Source: an uncultured Clostridia bacterium
Lineage (GTDB): Bacteria > Bacillota > Clostridia > Oscillospirales > Acutalibacteraceae
Direction of reading: 5' to 3'
Length of the DNA: 29,685 nt
Assembly: GCA_937919155.1 (NCBI GenBank)
Contig: CALFPM010000177.1
Coordinates: forward strand, 1 to 29,685
The notes below the pieces were generated by a model that worked only from the letters and a program-made list of their open reading frames with translations, had not been told where the DNA came from and did no database searches. The position numbers and the translations under genes were made by a program. This document shows positions 1-6,340 of the stretch, one piece after another (position 1 is the first letter of the stretch; each line of letters opens with the position of its first letter).

Positions 1-2
1 AC

Positions 3-143
3 GATACGACAATTGAAATATATAAAGGAGATACAGTGTTTGATGTATTGTTAACTGCCCGAGATGAATACGGAATCCATATGGAATATTCCGGAGGAGA
101 CAAAACCGAATATATCAAAGGCATTGGGAAGCATGCCAAATAA
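3..143 (+). pseudogene. DUF4430-type domain fragment, broken at a junction
   Basis: Frame 3 from the left edge reads a typical DUF4430 (transcobalamin-like C-terminal) segment: the words GDTVFDVL, YGIHMEYSGG and TEYIKGIG occur in the family's usual order. It then ends at TAA (141-143). The part that normally follows, a SGWMYxVNG stretch, is absent. This domain is usually found in secreted or surface proteins of Firmicutes. The frame enters from outside the window, so only its end is visible. The sequence downstream belongs to a different protein family in another frame. The fragment therefore looks like one side of a deletion, rearrangement or assembly junction near 140-170. Domain recognition is by memory of the family pattern. 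Confidence 0.6.
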
Positions 144-594
144 AGAGGGCTTGTTGAAATTTGACTTGAAGTTAAAGGAAAGTACAATAATTGACAAGAC
201 AACAGGCGAGGTTTACACACACATCAACACTCATCTTGACCACGTTGGCAGAACAGCACAGATTAACGGTGCAAAAATGATTCAGGAAAAAGCCGCATCA
301 TTCGGCGGTGCGCCCGTAGTCTGCACAGGCGATTTCAATGTTTATCAGGATTCCGACTGCTACAACACAATGGTCAGCGGCAACATGAAGGATGCAAGAA
401 AGCTTGCGCCCGACAGTGACGAATGCTTCACCTATCACGGTTTCAGACCCGAAGAAATTCAGTCAAGAATTGACTTTGTTTTCGTTGATGAGGCAACGGT
501 TAAGCCCGTCAGATTCAAGGTTATCAACAAGCTTGTGGACGGCGATTTCTATTCCGACCACAACGCGGCATATGCAGATATTGAACTGATATAA
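64..594 (+). CDS. Endonuclease/exonuclease/phosphatase family protein, 5'-truncated
   Basis: The recognisable part is the C-terminal half of an EEP (DNase I-like) metal-dependent hydrolase: NTHLDHVG near residues 55-62, TGDFN near 88-92, RIDFVFV near 135-141 and a final SDHNA near 165-169. These carry the Asn/Asp/His metal and phosphate ligands of the fold. The family is normally about 250-300 residues, and the N-terminal half with the first metal-binding Glu is missing. The first ~25-30 residues of this frame are out of phase with the overlapping DUF4430 coding sequence, so the ATG at 64 is probably not a natural start. Real homology seems to begin around nt 150-190. Substrate unknown; probably non-functional as it stands. 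Confidence 0.6.
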   Translation: MNTESIWNIPEETKPNISKALGSMPNKEGLLKFDLKLKESTIIDKTTGEVYTHINTHLDHVGRTAQINGAKMIQEKAASFGGAPVVCTGDFNVYQDSDCYNTMVSGNMKDARKLAPDSDECFTYHGFRPEEIQSRIDFVFVDEATVKPVRFKVINKLVDGDFYSDHNAAYADIELI

Positions 595-600
595 CAAAAA

Positions 601-638
601 CGGACTTTCTCGCATTGAGAAAGTCCGTTGATTTTTTT
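601..638. terminator. Bidirectional intrinsic terminator
   Basis: An 11-bp perfect inverted repeat (CGGACTTTCTC / GAGAAAGTCCG, 601-611 and 617-627) with a 5-nt loop is followed by a T run on the plus strand and preceded by an A run. It separates the truncated EEP gene (+) from the convergent GH36 gene (-). Confidence 0.85.
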
Positions 639-2292
639 ATTCGCCGATCATTACCTTGCCAAGCTTGATGTTGAACACAAAGTCTTTCTTTGTGCCGTTT
701 TCATCAATAACAATTTTGATAACATCGGGATTAAGACGCTCTGCAGAAACAATCTTTTCATCAGTCTTCTTAAGATATTTCTTAAGCATTGCCATCTGAT
801 CTGCATCATAATCGCCTGCGTTGTCGGAAACGAAAAGAACGTTGCCGCAAAGGTTGTTGATTCTTGCAAGAAGCTTTTTCTGCTCAAGAGTGAACTTGAG
901 GTTATCGTTTCTCAGGAAGAATACGTCAGGGTCATTCATGAACACTCTGCCGTTAAGGTGACGGCGGAAGATTGAGTTATTGATTGCGCTCTGTGCGCTG
1001 AGCATTTCGTTTGAAACGTGGATGTGGTTATAAATCTTGCCCTTGTATGTAAGGTCAACGTCACAGCTGATTCGGCAGGCATCGCAAACGCCGATTGCGG
1101 CGCTCATGGGAATACCGCAGCCGAGAAGGAGCTTGTCGCCGACACATTCTCTGAGGAACTGCATTGCTTCATACATAATTTCGCCGCGGCACTTGCCGTT
1201 TCTGGGAATTACGCATTCGCTGTAAAGGAAGTCAAGCTTAACCATATCATAGCCCCATTCGTTGAGGACAACATCAAAAACTTTCTTGATATAAGCTCTT
1301 GCTTCTTCATTGTAAATATCAAGAGTATATGCGCCGCCCCATGCAATGCATCCGAGCTGAGGTTTGCCGTTCTCTTTGATGAGCCAATCGGGATGTTCCT
1401 TTGCAACGCGTGAAACCTTCTGGCAGCTGAAAGGTGCAATCCAGATACCTGCCTTGTAGCCCTTTGCGTGAACCTTATCGGCAATGTACTTCATACCGTG
1501 GGGGAACTTCTCGGGACAGGGGTCAAGCCAGTCACCGACAAAAGGCTCATAACCGTCATCAATCTGGAAGATTGAAACTTCATCCTTTGCGGGGTCAAGA
1601 CCGTTAAGGTCGCGGAGAATGATGCTTTCATCAATCTTCTGGAAGTAGTTATACCATGATGTGTAACCGCTCATTGCGCCTTTTCTTGTTGCAGGCATAT
1701 CAAAAAGAGCGAAATACTTATCAAATACTTCGTCATATGTGCCTTCAAAATAAACAACATCAAATACCTGCCAGGGCTCTGTAACATTCTTTCCGAGAGC
1801 ATCCTTATGGATTGCAAATGAATTTTCATTCATCTTGACTCTGAAATATGTGTAACCTGTTTTTTCGCTGAGTGAACCCCAGAGTTTCATGCTCTCGCCG
1901 TTACGGATATATGTGTATCCGTGGCTGTGGAATTCACCTGCTTTTTCTGAATATTCAACGATTCTGTCATCGCTTGTGATACTTGCATAATGTCTGAGAT
2001 AGGGATGAATGTGAGAAAGCTTGATTGTGCCTCTCATAACATCGTTTCTGTTATATTCCTTTGTGTATGTCCATGACTGATAACCTGCACCAAAGAAAAG
2101 GTCATCTGCCTTGAATTCATAGGGGAACTCAACATAAAAATCAACCATTTCAATGTTGCACTTGGGGGTGAGTTTGACTGCAAATCTCTCTGCAGTGTCA
2201 ACAACCTCAAGGGAATAGTGATTATTCTCAAGGTCATTGGAAACAAAGCTTGCGCCGTTGCATTTATAACTGATTACATACTTTTTGTTCAT
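637..2292 (-). CDS. GH36-family alpha-galactosidase, cytosolic
   Basis: 551-residue clan GH-D glycosidase, most like GH36 alpha-galactosidases. The order is a beta-rich N-terminal region (about 1-200), then a (beta/alpha)8 core: FQIDDGYE near 242-249 with GDW at 253-255, KLDF at 352-355 with Asp354 as the expected nucleophile, and RISCD at 407-411 with Asp411 as the expected acid/base. No signal peptide is present, so it should cleave terminal alpha-galactosides (raffinose-type or galactomannan oligosaccharides) in the cytosol. It is shorter than the ~700-residue classical GH36 enzymes. It starts at an ATG 7 nt after GAGGAG. It is transcribed alone from the promoter at 2326-2354 and has no transporter neighbour. 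Exact substrate is inferred only. Confidence 0.85.
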   Translation of the reverse strand: MNKKYVISYKCNGASFVSNDLENNHYSLEVVDTAERFAVKLTPKCNIEMVDFYVEFPYEFKADDLFFGAGYQSWTYTKEYNRNDVMRGTIKLSHIHPYLRHYASITSDDRIVEYSEKAGEFHSHGYTYIRNGESMKLWGSLSEKTGYTYFRVKMNENSFAIHKDALGKNVTEPWQVFDVVYFEGTYDEVFDKYFALFDMPATRKGAMSGYTSWYNYFQKIDESIILRDLNGLDPAKDEVSIFQIDDGYEPFVGDWLDPCPEKFPHGMKYIADKVHAKGYKAGIWIAPFSCQKVSRVAKEHPDWLIKENGKPQLGCIAWGGAYTLDIYNEEARAYIKKVFDVVLNEWGYDMVKLDFLYSECVIPRNGKCRGEIMYEAMQFLRECVGDKLLLGCGIPMSAAIGVCDACRISCDVDLTYKGKIYNHIHVSNEMLSAQSAINNSIFRRHLNGRVFMNDPDVFFLRNDNLKFTLEQKKLLARINNLCGNVLFVSDNAGDYDADQMAMLKKYLKKTDEKIVSAERLNPDVIKIVIDENGTKKDFVFNIKLGKVMIGE

Positions 2293-2325
2293 GCCGCACT
2301 CTCCTCATTATAATTTTACTGAATC

Positions 2326-2354
2326 ATTATAACAGAACAGACTGATTAATTCAA
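2326..2354 (-). promoter_or_regulatory. Sigma-A promoter of the GH36 gene
   Basis: Minus strand TTGAAT (2349-2354), 17-nt spacer, TATAAT (2326-2331), followed about 20 nt later by GAGGAG and the ATG of the alpha-galactosidase gene. Confidence 0.75.
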
Positions 2355-2393
2355 GTGTATTTGCAAACATTTGCCGCAAGTCTGTTTATCGCA

Positions 2394-2422
2394 TTGACTT
2401 TGCAAAACATATGCAGTAAAAT
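2394..2422 (+). promoter_or_regulatory. Sigma-A promoter of the lipoprotein gene
   Basis: Plus strand TTGACT (2394-2399), 17-nt spacer, TAAAAT (2417-2422). The same hexamers and spacing occur before the paralogous lipoprotein gene (25035-25063). Confidence 0.7.
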
Positions 2423-2454
2423 AAAATTATACTCTCTGAATCGGAGGAAGAAAT

Positions 2455-3285
2455 ATGAAAAAATTGCTCGCAATATTAACAGTTTTTGCCTTGCTCTTTT
2501 CATTTGCAGCCTGCGCAAAAAAACCTTCCCCTGCCCCTGAAACAACAACTGCTGAACAAACATCAGCAGAAGTCACGGAAACAACAATTAACATTGACAC
2601 AACGAAATCTGCTCAGCCTGAACAAACAGACAAAACAAGTGAAACAACGCTGACAGCACAAGCAAGCACAGACCCTTCTGAATGGACACCCGATGAAATT
2701 ATTGAATTTTACAAAAACGCGGCAGAAAAAACTCATCCCAACGCAAAATCCACTCAGATTATGGTGCTTAACGAACTGATTTTCAATGACGGTGACGGCG
2801 CACTCGGATTTTTCGTTAAGATCCTTGAGCCCGCCATCGCTTCGGTAGTCAAGAAAAACGCACTTAATTTTGACGGAATAACAGGCGGTTTTGCAAACCT
2901 TACCGCCTCTGACACCAAAACAGTCAAAGCATACAAAAGCGGAAAACATACCGTTGTTGAAATGACGATGAAAAACCAGACGGACGGCATTCACGGCAAA
3001 GAGCAGGAAGGCACTGTCGGTCACGCAATCAGCGTGCTTGGTGATATTTCAAGAGTTCTTGAGCAATTCCCGCAGTTCAAAGTTGATGTTGAGAACGCAA
3101 ACATCGCCGTTAATTATGTTAACGCAACGGTAAAAGTAAAAATCAATGAAAACGGAATAATCGAAAAAGGTACTTGGAAATACACCTGTGACCCCGAAAT
3201 AAGCCATCTTGATATCAGCGGAATTATGATTGACAAAGCTGATGCTGAAATTGATTACATAATAACCGTTGGCGGCGGATTTTAA
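2455..3285 (+). CDS. Predicted lipoprotein, unknown function (paralogue 1)
   Basis: 276-residue exported lipoprotein. The N-terminus is a short Lys-rich start, a hydrophobic stretch and a lipobox ending FAAC, so Cys20 is the expected lipidation site. Residues ~25-75 form a Thr/Glu/Ser-rich linker. A folded domain follows, beginning near a DPSEWTPDEIIEFYKNA segment, and the protein ends in DYIITVGGGF. I do not recognise a named family. It is clearly paralogous to the lipoprotein at 24132-24980: shared leader, the WT-x-x-x-hhEFY motif, a VVEMTM-x-x-QTDG-x-HG stretch, GHAISVxGD and the identical C-terminus. The start is set by GGAGGAAG 5-6 nt before the ATG. It has its own promoter and a strong terminator. 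Role unknown. Confidence 0.85.
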   Translation: MKKLLAILTVFALLFSFAACAKKPSPAPETTTAEQTSAEVTETTINIDTTKSAQPEQTDKTSETTLTAQASTDPSEWTPDEIIEFYKNAAEKTHPNAKSTQIMVLNELIFNDGDGALGFFVKILEPAIASVVKKNALNFDGITGGFANLTASDTKTVKAYKSGKHTVVEMTMKNQTDGIHGKEQEGTVGHAISVLGDISRVLEQFPQFKVDVENANIAVNYVNATVKVKINENGIIEKGTWKYTCDPEISHLDISGIMIDKADAEIDYIITVGGGF

Positions 3286-3290
3286 AAATT

Positions 3291-3324
3291 AAGGAGTGAC
3301 TCAATTGCGAGTCACTCCTTTTTA
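3291..3324. terminator. Bidirectional intrinsic terminator
   Basis: Perfect 12-bp inverted repeat AAGGAGTGACTC / GAGTCACTCCTT (3291-3302, 3309-3320) with a 6-nt loop and flanking T/A runs. It lies between the convergent lipoprotein and CapA-like genes. Confidence 0.85.
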
Positions 3325-4485
3325 CATTTGTTCAAGTATATACTGTTTGACTTCTTCAAGCTTGCTCTTTTTCCATTCGCCGCTTTCAGCTCTCTCCGCA
3401 AGCGGACAAAGAATAAAGAAATCAAGTGTTTCCCCTGGTACGCGACCCGTTCTCAACGGTTCTGCAAAATGCTCTGCCCATTCCTCCTCCGTTGCATTCG
3501 CAAATCTCTGAGAATTGAGATAGGCCATCTGCCGTCTTGTGGCTGCAATATGCATCTTTGCCGACAGAGGTGAAAGCAGGTTGAATTCCTCCTCCTGCAC
3601 ATCGGTAAAAATTCTCGGCAGCGGTGCCTTCACAACGTGTTCGGGACCGCGCAGAATTTCAAGTCCCATAGGCTCCCAGGTAAACTCTGTTTCGGTAAAA
3701 TTGATTTTAACAAGCAAACCGAATTCCGTATTGAACTGCGAACGCTGATAATCCGTATCAAAAATAAAATTACCGAGGGAATAGAAAATCATTTTGTCGC
3801 CTACGGTTTCGTAATTCATCGGCACATGAGGATGATGTCCGATAACCATATCCGCACCCATTTCAAGATATTTGCGGTAACGCTCTCTGGTGTAAGGTGA
3901 CGGCAACGGAGTGAACTCCTCGCCTGCGTGTGCAACAACAACGCACCATCGACAGGTTTTTTTGATTTTATTTATAGTGTTCTGTATTGCATCAAGGTCG
4001 CTCCAGCTGTAACAGCCTGCTTTGTTTTCATCGGCTTTTCTGCAGGCTCGCTGATATCCGACACCGAACATACCGATTCCGCCTGCTTCATCAAGGATAA
4101 CAGGCTTTCTTGCCTCGTGAATATTCATTCCCGCGCCAATGGTTTTTGCGCCGTTTGCCTCTGCAATTTCGAGGGTGCTTCTGATGCCGAATTCACCTGC
4201 ATCCATAATATGATTATTGCAGATATTCCAGATATCAGCATTCATTTTGTTCAGCACTTTGACTGCCTCGGGGTCAATTGTGTGCAAAAGCTGCTGAACA
4301 CCGTCTTTTGTGGTGTTCTGTTCAACAGGCGCAACGGGACCCTCGACATTTGCAATAACATGATCTGCGCTGTGAAGAAAGTCAAGAACATCTGCCGAAA
4401 GAAGCTGTTCATCGTTCCATTGACCGTACATATATCTGTCAAAACCGATATCTCCCGTAAAAACTAAAGTTGATTTATCTTTCAT
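3322..4485 (-). CDS. CapA-family (PGA_cap) metallophosphatase-like protein
   Basis: 387-residue protein of the CapA/PgsA fold, a calcineurin-like metallophosphoesterase relative linked to poly-gamma-glutamate capsule synthesis. Motifs in order: FTGDIGFDR near 9-17, NVEGP at 46-50, CNNHIMDAG near 89-97, VVVAHAGEE near 182-190, GHHPH at 216-220 and YSLGNFIFD near 235-243, which together supply the Asp, Asn and His metal ligands. Unlike classical CapA it shows no signal peptide or membrane anchor, so it is probably cytosolic. No capB or capC lies nearby, so a capsule role is not supported by context. The start has AAAGG about 8 nt upstream, with a single-gene promoter at 4519-4547. Family call is firm; function is open. 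Confidence 0.85.
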   Translation of the reverse strand: MKDKSTLVFTGDIGFDRYMYGQWNDEQLLSADVLDFLHSADHVIANVEGPVAPVEQNTTKDGVQQLLHTIDPEAVKVLNKMNADIWNICNNHIMDAGEFGIRSTLEIAEANGAKTIGAGMNIHEARKPVILDEAGGIGMFGVGYQRACRKADENKAGCYSWSDLDAIQNTINKIKKTCRWCVVVAHAGEEFTPLPSPYTRERYRKYLEMGADMVIGHHPHVPMNYETVGDKMIFYSLGNFIFDTDYQRSQFNTEFGLLVKINFTETEFTWEPMGLEILRGPEHVVKAPLPRIFTDVQEEEFNLLSPLSAKMHIAATRRQMAYLNSQRFANATEEEWAEHFAEPLRTGRVPGETLDFFILCPLAERAESGEWKKSKLEEVKQYILEQM

Positions 4486-4518
4486 TTCAATTACCTTTCG
4501 GATATTTAATTCAAGATT

Positions 4519-4547
4519 ATAATATCACAGTAAAACAAAAAGAGCAA
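4519..4547 (-). promoter_or_regulatory. Probable promoter of the CapA-like gene
   Basis: Minus strand TTGCTC (4542-4547), 17-nt spacer, TATTAT (4519-4524), 33 nt before the start codon. The -35 matches only the first four consensus bases. Confidence 0.5.
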
Positions 4548-4587
4548 GAAAAAACAAAAAACGCCGAAGCCTTTCAGCTTCAACGAT

Positions 4588-4658
4588 CAAAAAAAGCGTA
4601 TAAAATGGAAGTAACCCTTGACTGATGTTTCTTTACACAATCAATCAAGGGTTACTTC
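4588..4658 (-). terminator. Long hairpin with U-rich tail ending the candidate small RNA
   Basis: A 19-bp stem with a single mismatch lies at 4608-4626 and 4640-4658 (13-nt loop; arms begin GAAGTAACCCTTGA). On the minus strand it is followed by an AU-rich 12 nt and then seven Us (4589-4595). The tail is interrupted, so termination efficiency is uncertain, but the stem is far too long for chance. Confidence 0.65.
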
Positions 4659-4852
4659 TGTGAATTCTTGTTATCTAACATCTTTGGTTAACCTCTCTTT
4701 CTGCGGTATGGTCCAATCTCAGATTCCTCGATTAATAATTTTCGCTTAATTTGAGATTGTCGGTTAAGACTTTTCGATTTCTTTTTGTTTTATTTATTTG
4801 AAATCTTTATGTCTTAAGGTTTTTACCTTCTCATTGGTATCACCCTTTCCCT
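4590..4852 (-). ncRNA. Candidate structured small RNA, about 260 nt
   Basis: This stretch has no plausible protein gene. On the minus strand a near-consensus promoter (4859-4887) is followed by a series of helices and a terminator-like hairpin. Helices seen, in plus-strand coordinates: AAGGT/ACCTT with a 4-nt loop (4816-4829); nested GTCTTAA/TTAAGAC (4811-4817 with 4764-4770) and GAAATC/GATTTC (4800-4805 with 4776-4781); CAATCTCA/TGAGATTG (4714-4721 with 4752-4759) with ATTAA/TTAAT inside; then the long 3' hairpin. A tiny ATG-AGA-AGG-TAA frame near the 5' end is probably irrelevant. It does not match tRNA, tmRNA, SRP or T-box features. It could be a known clostridial motif RNA I cannot identify by eye, or a new one. 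Confidence 0.6.
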
Positions 4853-4858
4853 GACTAT

Positions 4859-4887
4859 AATATAGCATAGATTTCCGGGGTTTTCAA
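4859..4887 (-). promoter_or_regulatory. Strong promoter driving the candidate small RNA
   Basis: Minus strand TTGAAA (4882-4887), exact 17-nt spacer, TATATT (4859-4864); expected start near 4852. No ribosome-bound gene of real length follows, which points to an RNA product. Confidence 0.7.
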
Positions 4888-4892
4888 GACGG

Positions 4893-4908
4893 AATTTTGT
4901 ACAAAATT
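4893..4908. promoter_or_regulatory. Perfect 16-bp palindrome, possible operator
   Basis: AATTTTGTACAAAATT is a perfect dyad centred about 48 nt upstream of the predicted start of the small RNA, 5 nt beyond its -35 box. The position suits a dimeric DNA-binding regulator. No protein is assigned, and AT-rich palindromes of this length can occur by chance. Confidence 0.4.
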
Positions 4909-4973
4909 AACCTATTTCACTTATACAAATCAGAGAATTTGGTTATTTCGCCGATTATTTTTGCAAATTTATA

Positions 4974-5002
4974 TTGACATTGAAAAAGCCGTGTGATATC
5001 AT
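4974..5002 (+). promoter_or_regulatory. Consensus plus-strand promoter with no gene behind it
   Basis: TTGACA (4974-4979), 17-nt spacer, TATCAT (4997-5002). A terminator hairpin starts only about 4 nt after the expected transcription start, and no plus-strand gene follows until 6341. Confidence 0.6.
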
Positions 5003-5011
5003 TAAACTGTT

Positions 5012-5039
5012 GGGGTTTATAAAAACCCCTTATTTTTTT
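5012..5039 (+). terminator. Intrinsic terminator directly after a promoter
   Basis: GGGGTTT/AAACCCC stem (5012-5018, 5023-5029) with a 4-nt loop, then TTA and seven Ts. With the promoter at 4974-5002 it would limit the transcript to roughly 30 nt. It would also block transcription running antisense into the tRNA-Arg gene. Confidence 0.75.
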
Positions 5040-5088
5040 GTCTGAAATCTAAAAACCACCACTCTCCCGAAGGTTTTCTTAACGCCCT

Positions 5089-5104
5089 TTCGAATCCCTT
5101 ACAG
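5089..5104 (+). repeat. Inverted partial copy of the tRNA-Arg 3' region
   Basis: TTCGAATCCCTTACAG on the plus strand matches 15 of 16 bases of the T-loop and 3' acceptor region of the tRNA-Arg gene, which lies on the minus strand at 5155-5170 (12 identical bases in a row). No complete tRNA can be folded from its surroundings. It may be a tRNA remnant or attachment-site relic. Confidence 0.4.
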
Positions 5105-5106
5105 TT

Positions 5107-5146
5107 TTAAAAAATTAAGAACCGTAACTGATGTTACGGTTCTTAA
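5107..5146 (-). terminator. Terminator of tRNA-Arg
   Basis: Perfect 14-bp stem (5115-5128 and 5133-5146, 4-nt loop) with a T run on the minus strand, starting 2 nt after the encoded CCA of the tRNA. Confidence 0.9.
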
Positions 5147-5147
5147 T

Positions 5148-5224
5148 TGGCGCGCTGCAAGGGATTCGAACCCCTGACCTTTTGGTTCGTAGCCAAACAC
5201 TCTATCCAGCTGAGCTAGCAGCGC
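5148..5224 (-). tRNA. tRNA-Arg (anticodon ACG), CCA encoded
   Basis: The minus strand folds into a full cloverleaf: acceptor GCGCTGC/GCAGCGC, D arm with AGCTCAGCTGGATAGAG, anticodon stem TTTGG/CCAAA around loop CTACGAA, and T arm AGGGG-TTCGAAT-CCCTT. The anticodon ACG is at 5188-5190, read as ICG after TadA deamination, decoding CGN arginine codons. The discriminator is G and the 3' CCA (5148-5150) is encoded in the DNA. It is transcribed as a single tRNA from 5264-5292 and ends at a strong terminator. Confidence 0.97.
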
Positions 5225-5263
5225 ATATTTACTTTTACAACCGTGAGTTCCGATTGCCAAAGT

Positions 5264-5292
5264 ATATTATCACATCCCGACAAAAAAATCAA
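5264..5292 (-). promoter_or_regulatory. Promoter of tRNA-Arg
   Basis: Minus strand TTGATT (5287-5292), 17-nt spacer, TAATAT (5264-5269), about 40 nt upstream of the mature tRNA 5' end. Confidence 0.6.
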
Positions 5293-5362
5293 TAGGTATT
5301 TTGAATTTTTTTAAAAATTTTCTTGTTTTTTGATTTTCTTTGTATTGTTGAATAAACCAAAA

Positions 5363-5389
5363 GGTCGGAAACCATTAAGATTTCCGACC
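5363..5389 (-). terminator. Terminator of the PAP2 gene
   Basis: Perfect 9-bp stem GGTCGGAAA/TTTCCGACC (5363-5371, 5381-5389), 13 nt downstream of the PAP2 stop, with T-rich sequence on both sides. Confidence 0.8.
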
Positions 5390-5401
5390 CTTTTCTTTTA
5401 A

Positions 5402-6133
5402 TTATGCGGCTTTCTTTGCCTTTTTGTCTGCAATTGCCTTTTCGATTTTGGGATAAACAACATCATAAAGCTTTGCAAAAATTGCATAGCCGATGAGTGC
5501 ATAAACAATGCCTACGAATGCGCCGACAATAACGTCTGTGGGATAATGAACACCAACATAGATTCTTGAAAGACCCATAAGGAATGCAAAAATGAATGCG
5601 GGGATTGCAACACCCTTCTTCTTGAGAACCATTGTGATTGCCATTGCGAATGTGAATGCCGATGAAGTGTGACCTGAGGGGAATGAAAGAGAAGTGGGTT
5701 TCATTCTCTCAACAACTTCGGGGAAAGCATAGCCTGCATTCCATTTCTCAGCAAGACCGGGGAATCTGTCGATTGACCAGTCAATCTTTCCGAAAAATCC
5801 GATCCAGTCAAGGTTCTTTTCGCCGTTTGTGTAGGCAATAACCTCTGCCGTTGCCTCAGGAAGTCTTGTGAGGTTATAGGGTCTGGGACGCTCCATAAGA
5901 GGCTTGATAAGCTCGTTGTTGAGGAGAGTCATAACAAGGAGTGCGCCGAGGCACACAAGGCCCGCTTTTCTTGTCTTTTTGAAGAAAAGCATAAGCACGC
6001 CGAGAATGATGAAGAAAATGCCGTCATCGCCGAGAGTTGTGATAACTTTCATGATGACATCCATCACGCTGTTGCTGAGATTGTTGAAAACAAACTCAAA
6101 AACAGACAGGTCAAAATTAAGTATCGCTTCCAA
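5402..6133 (-). CDS. PAP2-family membrane phosphatase (undecaprenyl-PP phosphatase-like)
   Basis: 243-residue polytopic membrane protein carrying the full acid phosphatase signature: K77-x6-RP (RP at 84-85), PSGH at 152-155, and S189-R190-x5-H196-x3-D200. About five or six hydrophobic segments surround these. Family members remove phosphate from lipid pyrophosphates; undecaprenyl pyrophosphate recycling for cell-wall synthesis is the likely role, though phosphatidic acid or PGP are alternatives. The C-terminus is Lys/Ala rich and cytosolic. The start is the TTG at 6131-6133, about 10 nt after AAAGG. The nearby ATG overlaps that ribosome site too closely and is out of frame because of a run of seven Ts. 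Single-gene unit. Confidence 0.88.
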   Translation of the reverse strand: MEAILNFDLSVFEFVFNNLSNSVMDVIMKVITTLGDDGIFFIILGVLMLFFKKTRKAGLVCLGALLVMTLLNNELIKPLMERPRPYNLTRLPEATAEVIAYTNGEKNLDWIGFFGKIDWSIDRFPGLAEKWNAGYAFPEVVERMKPTSLSFPSGHTSSAFTFAMAITMVLKKKGVAIPAFIFAFLMGLSRIYVGVHYPTDVIVGAFVGIVYALIGYAIFAKLYDVVYPKIEKAIADKKAKKAA

Positions 6134-6277
6134 AAAAAGTCATCCTTTCGTTTTGTTTTTATATATTATCACTTTTATTGACCCAAATTGCAATAGAAAA
6201 ATGAAAAATTTTTTATTTTGACGAAAATTTCGGTTGCAAAAGTGTAAAATAATGGTCAGGGAGTGCGCTCAATACTA

Positions 6278-6306
6278 TTGCAATTCAATTTCCGTTGGAG
6301 TATAAT
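6278..6306 (+). promoter_or_regulatory. Promoter of the FemAB-to-hydrolase operon
   Basis: TTGCAA (6278-6283), 17-nt spacer, TATAAT (6301-6306), about 28 nt before the first ribosome site. Confidence 0.75.
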
Positions 6307-6340
6307 AATGTTAATTATATCTAATAAGTGAGGACAAAAA

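Noticed and set aside
628..4467. Long open frames antisense to the GH36 and CapA-like genes
   Set aside because: They are composition shadows: they lack ribosome sites and familiar motifs, and lie fully over strong genes on the other strand.
4566..4581. Short GAAGC/GCTTC hairpin between the capA promoter and the small-RNA terminator
   Set aside because: Only five base pairs with a 6-nt loop; no U tail or gene context to support a role.
4590..4890. T-box or other riboswitch controlling the CapA-like gene
   Set aside because: No T-box sequence, specifier loop or known riboswitch core was seen. The element ends in its own terminator-like hairpin, and capA has a separate promoter downstream.
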